64,000 nt of DNA from Mycolicibacter algericus DSM 45454 (GCF_002086455.1 NZ_MVHC01000012.1:42121-106120); one strand, 5' to 3'. Counted from the first letter of the stretch, positions 1 through 8,110 are shown. The notes: a model not told the origin generated them from the letters alone. A program made the numbers and translations.

Positions 1-2
1 TC

Positions 3-368
3 GACGACCGCGGGGTGGAATTCCCGCGTATCGACGACCGGCGCTCCGGTCGGCGGGCTCGGTACGCCGTCACCGTCGGCACCAACACGCTGGTCCGCTA
101 TGACCTCGACAACGGCAGCGCCGAGGAACACCGGTTCGTCAGCGACGGTGTGCGCGGCACCGCCGATGAGGCGATCTTCGTCGCGGCCGACGGCGGGCCC
201 GACGACGAGCTGGCCGGGTGGTACCTGAGCTACGTCTACGACCCGGCCCGCGACGCCAGCGACCTGGTGATCATCGACGCCGCCGATTTCGCTGGTGATC
301 CGGTGGCCCGAATCCGGTTGCCGAGACGGGTACCGCACGGGTTCCACGGCAACTGGCTCGGGGACTGA
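3..368 (+). CDS. Carotenoid oxygenase family protein, C-terminal fragment (5' end outside window)
   Basis: The reading frame is open to the left edge and ends at a TGA at 366-368, so only about the last 121 residues are present. The motif HGFHGNW close to the C-terminus fits the final iron-binding histidine region of carotenoid cleavage oxygenases (RPE65/apocarotenoid oxygenase family). These enzymes use non-haem Fe(II) to split polyene double bonds with O2. The stretch GWYLSYVYD is also typical of the last propeller blade of that family. A GTG at 15 is available but is internal to the protein. The gene is upstream of and codirectional with sigL, and a SigL-type promoter lies between them, so it is probably a separate transcription unit. 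Family assignment is good; substrate is unknown. Confidence 0.75.
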   Translation, partial: DDRGVEFPRIDDRRSGRRARYAVTVGTNTLVRYDLDNGSAEEHRFVSDGVRGTADEAIFVAADGGPDDELAGWYLSYVYDPARDASDLVIIDAADFAGDPVARIRLPRRVPHGFHGNWLGD

Positions 369-379
369 CCGCGCGACAG

Positions 380-407
380 TGAACCAGCCGGGGTCGCCGA
401 TCGTGTC
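380..407 (+). promoter_or_regulatory. SigL-type promoter in front of sigL
   Basis: The sequence has TGAACC at 380-385, a 16-bp spacer, then CGTGTC at 402-407. This equals the consensus I remember for SigL of M. tuberculosis. It lies 20 bp before the sigL start codon with an intervening GGAGG, and implies autoregulation of sigL-rslA. Confidence 0.8.
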
Positions 408-427
408 ATCACCGGAGGTCTTATCGC

Positions 428-955
428 ATGGCCGTCGCCGCCGGAACCGTCACCGACCGCAGCCCGAGAGATGCGCTGGTCGGGGTGCTCTACGCCGAGC
501 ACGCGGCCGCCCTCCGGCGATATGCACTGCGGTTGACCGGCGACCGGGGCCGGGCCGACGACATCGTCCAGGAGACGCTGTTGCGGGCCTGGAAGCACCT
601 CGAGGTCACCGGCAATTCCGCCCGCGCCTGGCTGTTCACCGTCGCCCGCCACCTGATCATCGACCAGAGCCGCAGCGCCCAGGCGCGCCACGAGGTCGGC
701 TTGCTCGACGGCGTCCCCGAGCAGGCCGGCCCCGACGAGATCAACGCGACACTGGACCGGATGCTGATCGCCGAAGCGGTCACCCGGTTGTCGCCCGAGC
801 ATCGCGAGGTGATCTGCCGGTCGTACTACCACGGCTGGACCACCGCGCTGATCGCCGCCGATCTCGGGATCGCCGAAGGAACCGTGAAGTCGCGGCTGCA
901 CTATGCGGTACGCGCACTGCGACGCGCCCTGCAGGAGATGGGAGTGGCCCGGTGA
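428..955 (+). CDS. sigL: ECF RNA polymerase sigma factor SigL
   Basis: This is a 175-residue group 4 (ECF) sigma factor. Region 2 spans about residues 20-85 (YAEHAAALRRYALRLTGD, then DDIVQETLLRAWKH and ARAWLFTVARHLIID). Region 4 spans about 117-172 (LSPEHREVICRSYY, then helix-turn-helix GIAEGTVKSRLHYAVRALR). The region 4 wording and the ending LQEMGVAR closely match M. tuberculosis SigL as I remember it. The ATG at 428 follows GGAGG at 414-418. The stop overlaps the start of the anti-sigma gene by four bases (GTGA), the usual sigma/anti-sigma coupling. A perfect SigL-type promoter precedes the gene, so it very likely transcribes itself. In M. tuberculosis SigL controls pks10, Rv1138c-Rv1139c and others; homologues of those genes are next door here. 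Confidence 0.9.
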   Translation: MAVAAGTVTDRSPRDALVGVLYAEHAAALRRYALRLTGDRGRADDIVQETLLRAWKHLEVTGNSARAWLFTVARHLIIDQSRSAQARHEVGLLDGVPEQAGPDEINATLDRMLIAEAVTRLSPEHREVICRSYYHGWTTALIAADLGIAEGTVKSRLHYAVRALRRALQEMGVAR

Positions 956-1635
956 CACAGCAAAGGCCCGATGCGGGCCGCGGGGTTGCGCACACCTACG
1001 CGATGTGGGACGCCGCCTACGTGTTGGGGGCGTTGTCGACGGCCGAACGGGCCGAGTTCGAGGGCCACCTGATCGGGTGTCCGTGGTGCCAGAGCGCGGT
1101 CGCCGAACTTGAGGGAATGTCCGAGCTGCTGTCGCACCTGGACCTCGACCTGGTGGCGGCTCTGGACCCGGACGATGAGGATGATCAGCTGCCGGCGCCG
1201 GTGCCGCCGGCCCGGAACGGGCGCCGGCTGCGGCTGTCCTGGGTGGGCACCGCGGCTGCGGCTGCGGCGGTGGCGGTGGCCGTGTTCGTGGGTGTCGCCG
1301 GTCAGTCCGCTCCGCCCCCGGATGCCACCGCGGTGCCGATGCTCCAGGTGCACACCGCGCTGCTGGCCTCCACGGTGTCGGTGAGCGACATGGATTGGGG
1401 AACGCTGATCGAGCTGCGCTGCGTCTGCCTGGCCGACAGCAGCGCCCCGCATGACCTGCTGGCGCTGGTGGTGGTGGGCCGCGACGGCAGCCGCAACCGG
1501 CTGGCGAGCTGGGTGGCCCATCCCGGGCACACCGCGACACCCACCGGCAGCACCTCGATGTCGGTCGATCAGATCGCCTCGGTCCAGGTGGTCTCCGCCG
1601 ACAGCGACGAGGTGCTGTTGCAACGCACGCTGTGA
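952..1635 (+). CDS. rslA: Anti-sigma-L factor RslA, zinc-associated, membrane-anchored
   Basis: This is a protein of 227 residues starting at GTG 952, inside the sigL stop codon. The N-terminal zinc anti-sigma domain has the HxxxCxxC signature (HLIGCPWC, around residue 41). It starts with the block YAMWDAAYVLGALS that is characteristic of RslA. A single hydrophobic segment (about residues 88-108, rich in Ala and Val) follows, then an extracytoplasmic domain with a CVC pair (LRCVCLAD). In the M. tuberculosis protein the zinc site responds to oxidation and releases SigL; the visible CxxC is consistent with that. It ends six bases before the convergent oxidoreductase gene, with no obvious terminator between. 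Confidence 0.88.
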   Translation: MTQQRPDAGRGVAHTYAMWDAAYVLGALSTAERAEFEGHLIGCPWCQSAVAELEGMSELLSHLDLDLVAALDPDDEDDQLPAPVPPARNGRRLRLSWVGTAAAAAAVAVAVFVGVAGQSAPPPDATAVPMLQVHTALLASTVSVSDMDWGTLIELRCVCLADSSAPHDLLALVVVGRDGSRNRLASWVAHPGHTATPTGSTSMSVDQIASVQVVSADSDEVLLQRTL

Positions 1636-1641
1636 GTAACC

Positions 1642-2658
1642 TCAGTGCGCCAGGGTGTGCACCATCCCGCCGAAGACACCCGGCAGGGCCGCACATGCGG
1701 GCACGATCGCCCGCCGGGTGGCGCGCGGGGCGCTGGCCAGCACCAGGGCGCGGGTCACCAGGCGGTAGTGGCGGGTGAGCCGGTGCCAGGCCCGCTCGTA
1801 GGACGCCGGGGCGTCGGCGGCGATCGCGTCCACCGCCGCGGCGGCCTGCTTGACGGCCAGGCTGATGCCTTCGCCGGTCAAGGCGTCCTCGTACCCGGCG
1901 GCATCGCCGACCAGCAGCACCCGCCCGGCGACGCGGCGGGCAACGACCTGTCGCAGCGGGCCGCAGCCGCGGGCCGCCCCGGCCTCAGCGTCCCGCAGAT
2001 GGTGCGCCAGCCACGGGAACCAGTCCAGGTCGGGTCGGCGCGAGGACAAGATGGCCACGCCCACCAGATCGGGCTGCACCGGTGTGACATACGCCTCGCC
2101 CCACTGCGACCAGTGCACCTCGACGAACTCCGACCACGCCGGGACGGTGTAGTGCCGGCGCACGCCGTAGCGCCGGGGCGAGCCGGCTACCGCCGGGATT
2201 CCGACCGCGCGGCGGACCACCGAGTGCAGCCCGTCGGCACCGATCAACCACCGTGCCCGGATCCCGGCCGCCGCCACCGCGCACCGGTCCTGTTCGACAT
2301 CGGAGATCCGTCGAGCAACCCATTGGGCGCCTTGCGCTTTGGCCTGTTCGGTGAGCGCTGCCTGAAGCGTGGTGCGCCGCACTCCCTGCCCCGGCGGACC
2401 GGTGAACCGCGCCTCGGCTCGGTGCCGCTGCCCCACGTAGGCGATGCCCGCGAGCGCCATTCCGGCCGGGTTGACCCCGAGAGCGGCCAGCTCGGCCACC
2501 CCACCGGGCATCAGCCCCTCGCCGCACGCCTTGTCGATCGGGTCGGGACGTGGTTCGGCCACGATCACCGAAAGTCCTTGCCGGCGCGCGCACAACGCGG
2601 CGGCCAGTCCGCCCGGCCCGCCGCCGGCGACCAGCACGTCGGCGTCACAGGTCGTCAT
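1642..2658 (-). CDS. FAD-dependent oxidoreductase, geranylgeranyl-reductase-like (Rv1138c-type)
   Basis: This flavoprotein has 338 residues and a textbook N-terminal dinucleotide fold, GGGPGGLAAALCARRQGLSV, followed by an acidic residue at the end of beta-2. The motif CGEGLMPGG is typical of the geranylgeranyl reductase/aromatic hydroxylase group. GADGLHSVVRRAVG is the middle motif and GDAAGYEDALTGEGISLA the ribityl-binding motif. No membrane segment is evident. It is the third gene of an operon with a type III PKS and a methyltransferase-like membrane protein, and overlaps the latter by four bases (ATGA). In M. tuberculosis the equivalent pair Rv1138c-Rv1139c belongs to the SigL regulon. A role in reducing or hydroxylating a polyketide or isoprenoid product is inference. 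Confidence 0.82.
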   Translation of the reverse strand: MTTCDADVLVAGGGPGGLAAALCARRQGLSVIVAEPRPDPIDKACGEGLMPGGVAELAALGVNPAGMALAGIAYVGQRHRAEARFTGPPGQGVRRTTLQAALTEQAKAQGAQWVARRISDVEQDRCAVAAAGIRARWLIGADGLHSVVRRAVGIPAVAGSPRRYGVRRHYTVPAWSEFVEVHWSQWGEAYVTPVQPDLVGVAILSSRRPDLDWFPWLAHHLRDAEAGAARGCGPLRQVVARRVAGRVLLVGDAAGYEDALTGEGISLAVKQAAAAVDAIAADAPASYERAWHRLTRHYRLVTRALVLASAPRATRRAIVPACAALPGVFGGMVHTLAH

Positions 2659-3164
2659 GCATACCCCAGCGCGGTGTTCTCCACCCGGATCCGGACCACC
2701 AGCAGCACCGCATTGGCCACACCGAAACCGATGGCGGTCAGCCAGGCGGAATGAACCAACGGCAGGGCCAGTCCTTCAACCATCACCGCCACGTAATTGG
2801 GGTGGCGCAGCCATCGGTAGGGGCCGCGGCGCACCAGCGGCGAGCCCGGGATCACGATCACCCGGGTGTTCCACCGGGGCCCGAGCGTGCCGATACACCA
2901 CCAGCGCAGCGCCTGGCCGGCGGCCACCACCGCCAGCATCGGCCAGCCGAGCCGCGGGATGAACACCCGATGCGCGGCCCACACCTCGATCAGGCAGCCG
3001 GCCAGCAGGGCCCCGTGCAGCACCACCATCACCGGGTAGTGGCCGCGCCCGAACTCTTCACCACCCTGGGAAAAAGCCCAACCGGCGTTGCGACGCGACA
3101 CCAGCAACTCCACCAACCGTTCGATCCCGACCGCGACGATCAACAGGGTGTACATCGGCGTCAC
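2655..3164 (-). CDS. Isoprenylcysteine carboxyl methyltransferase family membrane protein (Rv1139c-type)
   Basis: A membrane protein of 169 residues starts at GTG 3164, overlapping the PKS stop (GTGA); ATG 3155 is an alternative. Hydrophobic segments occur at the N-terminus, around residues 40-60, 70-90 and near the C-terminus. The C-terminal half contains RGPYRWLRHPNYVAV, the SAM-binding signature of the ICMT/phospholipid methyltransferase family. Such proteins are often encoded next to type III polyketide synthases in actinobacteria and methylate or otherwise modify the polyketide product; that role is inference here. The neighbours on both sides overlap by four bases, so the three genes are translated as one unit. 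Confidence 0.82.
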   Translation of the reverse strand: MTPMYTLLIVAVGIERLVELLVSRRNAGWAFSQGGEEFGRGHYPVMVVLHGALLAGCLIEVWAAHRVFIPRLGWPMLAVVAAGQALRWWCIGTLGPRWNTRVIVIPGSPLVRRGPYRWLRHPNYVAVMVEGLALPLVHSAWLTAIGFGVANAVLLVVRIRVENTALGYA

Positions 3165-4201
3165 CAGCGCAACAGGACGAGTTCGGAGCAGAACGCCGGA
3201 CCCATGGCCATGATCAAGCCGACCGACCCCGGCGGCGGCGGATCGTCCAGCGTCTCGCGCAGCACGTCGAGCACCGACACCGACGACAGATTCCCGTTGT
3301 CCCGTAATGAGTTCCGGGTCAGATCCAACGCATCGGCATGCAGGCCCAAGCCGTTTTCGACGGCTTCGATCACCCGTGGTCCGCCCGGATGGCAGATCCA
3401 GCAGGCGACGTCGGCGACCGACAGTCCGTTGTCGGAGAGGAATTCGCGCACGTCTTCACCGAGGTATTTCTCGGCGACGGTCGCCACGTCGGCGGACAGG
3501 ATGATCCGGAATCCGTCGCTGCCGATATGCCATCCCATGACGTCCTCGGTGTCGGGGTACAGGTGACTGCGGGTGGCCAGCAGCGTCGGCCCGGCTGGCG
3601 GGCGTTCGGCGCCGGTCGCGATGACCGCCGCGGCGCCGTCGCCGAATAGGCTGGACGCGACCAGATTGGCGACCGAGTGATCGTTGCGCTGAATGGTCAA
3701 CGAGCACAGTTCAACTGCGAGCAGCGCCGCCACATGACCGGGAAAGGCCCGCAGATAGTCGTGCATGCGGGCCACCCCGGCGGCACCGGCGACACAGCCG
3801 AGCCCGAACAGCGGGACCCGCTTCACATCGGGGCGCAGCCCGACCCGCTTGGCCAGCCGCGCCTCCAGTGTCGGGACGGCGAGCCCGGTCACCGTCGTCG
3901 ACAAGACGACATCGACCTCGGTCGGCTCGAGACCGGCCGACTCCAGCGCCGACAACAGTGCTCGCTCACCGAGTTCCAGTGCCACGTCGAGATAGACGTC
4001 GTTGGCCTCGGTGAACCCGCTCAGCTCGCGGTAGCGCTCCAACGGCAGCGCCAGCCGCCGGGTGGCGACCCCGCTGGCGGCACCGAAGCGCCGAAACTCC
4101 GGTCCCGCGAGGCCCGCCAGAGCCGCGGTCAGCTCTTCTTGGCGGTAGCGGTGCGGCGGAAACGCGACGGTGGCCGAGGCGATGGCAGGAAATGTAGTCA
4201 C
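3161..4201 (-). CDS. Type III polyketide synthase (chalcone/stilbene synthase family, Pks10-like)
   Basis: This homodimer-type ketosynthase has the Cys-His-Asn triad visible at C136 (VPLFGLGCVAGAAG), H271 (ICHPGGPR) and N304 (RDNGNLSSVSVL), counting from GTG 4201. I chose that GTG because a SigL-type promoter (-10 at 4209-4214) lies immediately upstream, which would make the mRNA leaderless. It also begins exactly where family homology begins (TTFPAIASATVAFPPHRY). A longer in-frame start exists at 4249 but would lie upstream of the promoter. With the GTG start the enzyme is 346 residues, near the size of mycobacterial Pks10. The family condenses malonyl-type extenders on long-chain acyl-CoA starters to give alkylpyrones or alkylresorcinols; the substrate here is not known. 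It is the first gene of a three-gene operon. Confidence 0.88.
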   Translation of the reverse strand: MTTFPAIASATVAFPPHRYRQEELTAALAGLAGPEFRRFGAASGVATRRLALPLERYRELSGFTEANDVYLDVALELGERALLSALESAGLEPTEVDVVLSTTVTGLAVPTLEARLAKRVGLRPDVKRVPLFGLGCVAGAAGVARMHDYLRAFPGHVAALLAVELCSLTIQRNDHSVANLVASSLFGDGAAAVIATGAERPPAGPTLLATRSHLYPDTEDVMGWHIGSDGFRIILSADVATVAEKYLGEDVREFLSDNGLSVADVACWICHPGGPRVIEAVENGLGLHADALDLTRNSLRDNGNLSSVSVLDVLRETLDDPPPPGSVGLIMAMGPAFCSELVLLRW

Positions 4202-4208
4202 ATCCGGG

Positions 4209-4236
4209 ATTACGCCGTCACCGACTTCAGGGTTCA
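4209..4236 (-). promoter_or_regulatory. SigL-type promoter of the polyketide synthase operon
   Basis: On the minus strand TGAACC (4236-4231) is followed after 16 bp by CGTAAT (4214-4209). The expected start of transcription falls at about 4201-4203, on or next to the GTG start codon, suggesting a leaderless transcript. Confidence 0.75.
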
Positions 4237-4261
4237 ACGCGGATCTCAAGGGTGAATCGGG

Positions 4262-4289
4262 TGAACCAAAGTGCCTTGGATTCCGTATG
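4262..4289 (+). promoter_or_regulatory. SigL-type promoter of the MMPL transporter gene
   Basis: TGAACC at 4262-4267, then a 16-bp spacer, then CGTATG at 4284-4289. It is divergent from the PKS promoter, with the two -35 boxes 25 bp apart. The expected transcript start is about 50 bases before the ATG at 4346. Confidence 0.75.
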
Positions 4290-4345
4290 TAACTCAGGGA
4301 TCGTGTGACTCAGAGATCGGCGACACCTACTCGGAAGGATCGGCG

Positions 4346-6712
4346 ATGCTGCGCGGGATCACTTGGGCTGCACTCTCCGCGCCGCGACGCATGCTCGCCG
4401 TGGCCGGCCTGATCCTGATCGCTTCGGCGATCTTCGGCGCACCGGTAGCCGGGAAGCTGTCGGCGGGTGGGTTCAACGATCCCGGCTCGGAGTCGGCCCG
4501 AGCGGCCCGGATTCTGGTCGACAAGTTCGGCCAGAGCGACCAGCAGATGCTGATCACCGTCACCGACGCCGACGGCGCGACGAGCGATCGGGCCGCCTCG
4601 GTCGGCATCGCGATCGTCGAACAACTGCGGACCTCGCCGTGGGTTTACGGGACCTCCTCGACGTGGACCAACTCGCCCGGGCTGGTGAGCACCGACGGCA
4701 GATCGGGACTGGTGATCGCCGAGTTGAGGGGCGGGGAGAACAACGCTCAGCACTATGCCAAGTCGCTGCTGGAATCGATGACCGCCCTGGGCGTGTACGA
4801 CCGGGATGGCGTGACCGTCGCAGCCGGCGGCGAAGCGGTGATCTACGCGCAGATCAACGAGCAGAACCAACACGACCTGCTGGTGATGGAAGCCATCGCG
4901 GTGCCGTTGAGCTTTCTGGTGCTGGTCTGGGTGTTCGGCGGGCTGGTCGCCGCGGCGCTGCCGCTCGCGGTGGCCGCCGTGGCGATCGTCGGGTCGATGA
5001 CCATCCTGCGGGTGATCACCGCCTACACCGACGTGTCGATCTTCGCCCTCAACCTGACCACGGCGATGGGCCTGGCTTTGGCGATCGACTACACCCTGCT
5101 GATCATCAGCCGCTACCGCGACGAACTCGCCACCGGTGCCGCACCCGACGCCGCGCTGACCCGAACCATGGTCACCGCGGGCCGCACGGTGCTGTTCTCG
5201 GCGACCACCGTGGCGTTGTCCATGGCGTTCATGGTGCTGTTCCCGATGTACTTCCTGAAATCGTTCGCCTACGCCGGGGTGGCCACCGTGGCGTTCGTCG
5301 CCTGCGCGGCCATTGTGCTGACCCCGGCGCTGATCGTGGTGCTCGGCGCCCGCCTCGACGCGCTGGACATGCACCGGTTGGCTCGTCGGCTGCTCAGCCG
5401 CGGCGAGCCCGAACCCAAGCCGGTCGAACAGCAGTTCTGGCACCGGTCGACGACCGCGGTGATCCGCCACGCGGTGCCCGTCGCAGTGGCCGGGGTCACC
5501 GTGCTGATGCTGCTGGGGACGCCGTTTCTGGGCGTCAAATGGGGCTTCCCCGATGACCGGGCGCTGCCCCGGTCGGCGTCGGCGCACCAGGTCGGCGACC
5601 GGCTGCGCACCGGGTTCGCCGACGACTCGTCGGCCACCATCAGCGCGGTCGTACCCGAGGCCGCCGGGCTGGCCCCCGGCGATCTCGAGCGCTATGCGGC
5701 CGCCCTGTCGGCGGTGACGCATGTGTCGGCGGTGACCGCGCCGACCGCCACGTTCGTCAACGGGCAGCCGGCGGGGCCACCGGCGGCACCGACCGGCCTG
5801 GTCGACGGCTTCGCGCTGGTGACCATCGCCAGCACCGCCCCGCTGTTCTCGGCCGACTCCGATGACCAGCTCGATCAACTGCACCAGATCGCCGGCCCGG
5901 CCGGGAAGACGGTCCTGTTCGCCGGGCTGGCGCAGAACAACCGCGACAGCGTGGCCGCCATCACGTCCCGCTTGCCGCTGGTACTGGGGCTGATCGCGGC
6001 CATCACGTTCGTGCTGCTGTTCCTGCTCACCGGCAGCGTGGTGTTGCCGGTGAAAGCACTGGTGCTCAACGTGCTCTCGTTGACGGCCGCGTTCGGGGCG
6101 CTGGTCTGGATCTTCCAGGACGGCCATTTCGGGGCGTTCGGCACGACACCGACCGGGACGCTGGTGGCCAACATGCCGGTGCTGCTGTTCTGCGTCGCAT
6201 TCGGATTGTCGATGGACTACGAGGTGTTCCTGATCGCCCGGATCCGGGAGTACTGGCTGGCCTCGGGCCGCACCCCGGCGGACAACGACGCCAGCGTGGC
6301 GCTCGGCCTGGCCCGCACCGGGCGGGTGATCACCGCCGCGGCGCTGGTGATGTCGATATCGTTCGCGGCGCTGATCGCCGCGCACGTGTCGTTCATGCGG
6401 ATGTTCGGTGTGGGGCTGACCCTGGCCGTGCTGACCGACGCCACGCTGGTGCGCACGGTGCTGGTGCCGGCCTTCATGCACCTGATGGGCCGGGCGAACT
6501 GGTGGGCGCCGGGATTACTCGCCCGGCTTCACGACCGGATCGGCATCAGTGAGGACCACACCCCGGAGGCCTCCGCAGCTGAACGGCACCGCCGGTCCGG
6601 GCATCCGCCCGGCGAGCCGGTGTGCGCCGACGGAGCCGACTATCGCGTCCCGGTCAACGGGCGACCGACACCGCGTCACGCACGGCCGCAGTCAGGCTCC
6701 GCTCGTCGCTGA
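4346..6712 (+). CDS. MMPL family RND transporter
   Basis: An inner-membrane transporter of 788 residues, beginning at ATG 4346. That start has GGAAGGA seven bases upstream and lies downstream of the SigL-type promoter; an in-frame ATG at 4271 lies inside the promoter and is rejected. The layout is the MMPL repeat: one N-terminal helix, a periplasmic loop (about 45-190), five helices with DYTLLIISRYRDE, a second single helix and loop, then five helices with the paralogous DYEVFLIARIREYW. Both Asp-Tyr pairs of the proton relay are present. Mycobacterial MMPLs export lipids and siderophores. Divergence from the PKS operon under a matching promoter suggests export of its product (inference). The last 59 bases run antisense into the next gene's 3' end, and the tail after about residue 735 looks non-homologous. 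Confidence 0.9.
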   Translation: MLRGITWAALSAPRRMLAVAGLILIASAIFGAPVAGKLSAGGFNDPGSESARAARILVDKFGQSDQQMLITVTDADGATSDRAASVGIAIVEQLRTSPWVYGTSSTWTNSPGLVSTDGRSGLVIAELRGGENNAQHYAKSLLESMTALGVYDRDGVTVAAGGEAVIYAQINEQNQHDLLVMEAIAVPLSFLVLVWVFGGLVAAALPLAVAAVAIVGSMTILRVITAYTDVSIFALNLTTAMGLALAIDYTLLIISRYRDELATGAAPDAALTRTMVTAGRTVLFSATTVALSMAFMVLFPMYFLKSFAYAGVATVAFVACAAIVLTPALIVVLGARLDALDMHRLARRLLSRGEPEPKPVEQQFWHRSTTAVIRHAVPVAVAGVTVLMLLGTPFLGVKWGFPDDRALPRSASAHQVGDRLRTGFADDSSATISAVVPEAAGLAPGDLERYAAALSAVTHVSAVTAPTATFVNGQPAGPPAAPTGLVDGFALVTIASTAPLFSADSDDQLDQLHQIAGPAGKTVLFAGLAQNNRDSVAAITSRLPLVLGLIAAITFVLLFLLTGSVVLPVKALVLNVLSLTAAFGALVWIFQDGHFGAFGTTPTGTLVANMPVLLFCVAFGLSMDYEVFLIARIREYWLASGRTPADNDASVALGLARTGRVITAAALVMSISFAALIAAHVSFMRMFGVGLTLAVLTDATLVRTVLVPAFMHLMGRANWWAPGLLARLHDRIGISEDHTPEASAAERHRRSGHPPGEPVCADGADYRVPVNGRPTPRHARPQSGSARR

Positions 6713-6944
6713 GGTCGATGTCCACCAGGCTGCGACGCGCCCGCGCCACCACGTCCTCCTCATGGGGGACCGGGCACTCCAGCAGGGGCCGGTAGACGTC
6801 GACCACCAGCAGTTGCTGCTCGATGCGGAACGAGAAGCTACGGCCGTCACCGACCTGGCCGAACCCGCTCGCGAACGCGCCGGTCCAGATCTCCTCGACG
6901 AGAAACTCCGAACACTCCAGCTGCCAGTCTTCGGCCACAGTCAT
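6654..6944 (-). CDS. Conserved hypothetical protein (probable Rv2137c homologue)
   Basis: This small soluble protein of about 96 residues is read from ATG 6944 (MTVAEDWQLEC); a longer in-frame start at 6989 has no better ribosome binding site. The chain looks like a compact alpha/beta fold with GRSFSFRIEQQLLVVDVYRP in the middle; no catalytic motif is recognised. Its position just before lppL and pyrD matches Rv2137c in M. tuberculosis, although that annotation is longer. The 3' end overlaps the MMPL gene by 59 bp on the opposite strand. This is where the conserved mycobacterial gene order starts, so the boundary to the SigL locus lies here. Confidence 0.6.
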   Translation of the reverse strand: MTVAEDWQLECSEFLVEEIWTGAFASGFGQVGDGRSFSFRIEQQLLVVDVYRPLLECPVPHEEDVVARARRSLVDIDLSDERSLTAAVRDAVSVAR

Positions 6945-7075
6945 GACGGGCACGTTACACCTAAGCGAACTTATAGTTACCCCGGACATGCCGATGCGGC
7001 GCCGGGGCCTTCCTTAGAATCGGTGGTTCGTCCCGGCGTCGACCGTCGACCGCCCCAGAGCTGGAAGAGCTGCCC

Positions 7076-8110
7076 GTGCCGATGCACTCCCCCCGCCGGC
7101 CCCGCTGGCCGTTCTCCGGCCTGCTGTTGTCGCTGCTGCTGGTCACGGCGTGCTCGGCCAATCCCGTCACCGCGCCGCCGCCGACCATCCCGGCGGCGCA
7201 GCCCGCCGTCTCACCGGCGGCGTCGCAGCGCCCGGCCGGCACGGTGCGGCCGTTGCACGCTCCGGTCACCGGTGCGGTGTTCGACGCCGCGACCGGCCTG
7301 CTGGTGGTGCTGTCTCCCGGACCCGACCCGCAGGCACCCGCGAGCGTCAACCTGATCGGCGCGCCCGGCCACCCGGCGGTGGCGCTGCCCGGCCCGGCGA
7401 CCGCGCTGGCCGGCGACAGCAGCGGGTTCGCCTACCTGTCCGGCCGCGGCGGCTACTTCACCGTCGACCTGCGCACCCGCCAGGCCAGCCGGGTCGACGT
7501 CGATGACGCCGCCGACGTCGATTTCACCGCGATCGCCCGGCGCAGCGACGGCACGTTGGTGTTGGGCAGTGCCGACGGCGCCGTCTATACCCTGACCGCC
7601 GACGGCTCCCGGACCGCAGAGCGGACGACGATCTTCGCCCGCGTCGATCAGATTGTGACGCAAGGCAATACCTCGATCGTGCTGGATCGCGGCCAGACGT
7701 CGGTGACCACCGTCGGCGCCGACGGGAAGCCGCAGTACGCGTTGCGCGCCGGCCAGGGCGCGACGACACTGGCCGCTGATCCGCACGGTCCGGTGCTGGT
7801 GACCGACACCCGCGGTGGCCAGTTGCTGGTGTACGGCAGCGACCCGCTGATGCTGCGGCAGGCCTACCCGGTGCCGGAATCCCCGTACGGGGTGGCCGGC
7901 TCGCACGGGTTCGCCTGGGTGTCGCAGACCGCGACGAACACCGTGGTCGGCTACGATCTGACCACCGGAATACCTGTGGAAAAGGTTCGATACCCGACCG
8001 TGCAGCAACCCAACACCCTGGCCTTCGACGACACGTCGGACACCCTGTACGTGGTGTCGGGCGCCGAGGCCGGAGTCCAGGTGATCGAGCACGCCACGAG
8101 GCAACGATGA
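7076..8110 (+). CDS. lppL: Lipoprotein LppL
   Basis: A secreted lipoprotein of 344 residues, read from GTG 7076 with GGAAG about eight bases upstream; ATG 7082 is an in-frame alternative. The signal peptide (RRPRWPFSGLLLSLLL) ends in the lipobox VTAC, giving lipidated Cys26. A Pro/Ala-rich linker follows, then a domain of repeated short beta segments (for example GGYFTVDLRTRQASRVDV and GGQLLVYGSDPLMLRQAY). These look like a beta-propeller of the YVTN/PQQ-like type. The order lppL-small gene-pyrD matches Rv2138-Rv2139. The stop overlaps the next start (ATGA). Function is not known; a surface binding scaffold is plausible. Confidence 0.85.
   Translation: MPMHSPRRPRWPFSGLLLSLLLVTACSANPVTAPPPTIPAAQPAVSPAASQRPAGTVRPLHAPVTGAVFDAATGLLVVLSPGPDPQAPASVNLIGAPGHPAVALPGPATALAGDSSGFAYLSGRGGYFTVDLRTRQASRVDVDDAADVDFTAIARRSDGTLVLGSADGAVYTLTADGSRTAERTTIFARVDQIVTQGNTSIVLDRGQTSVTTVGADGKPQYALRAGQGATTLAADPHGPVLVTDTRGGQLLVYGSDPLMLRQAYPVPESPYGVAGSHGFAWVSQTATNTVVGYDLTTGIPVEKVRYPTVQQPNTLAFDDTSDTLYVVSGAEAGVQVIEHATRQR

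Noticed and set aside
4310..6481. A 723-codon open frame on the minus strand opposite the MMPL gene
   Set aside because: It is rich in His, Arg, Gln and Gly with no domain pattern, the usual shadow of a high-G+C gene in the opposite frame.
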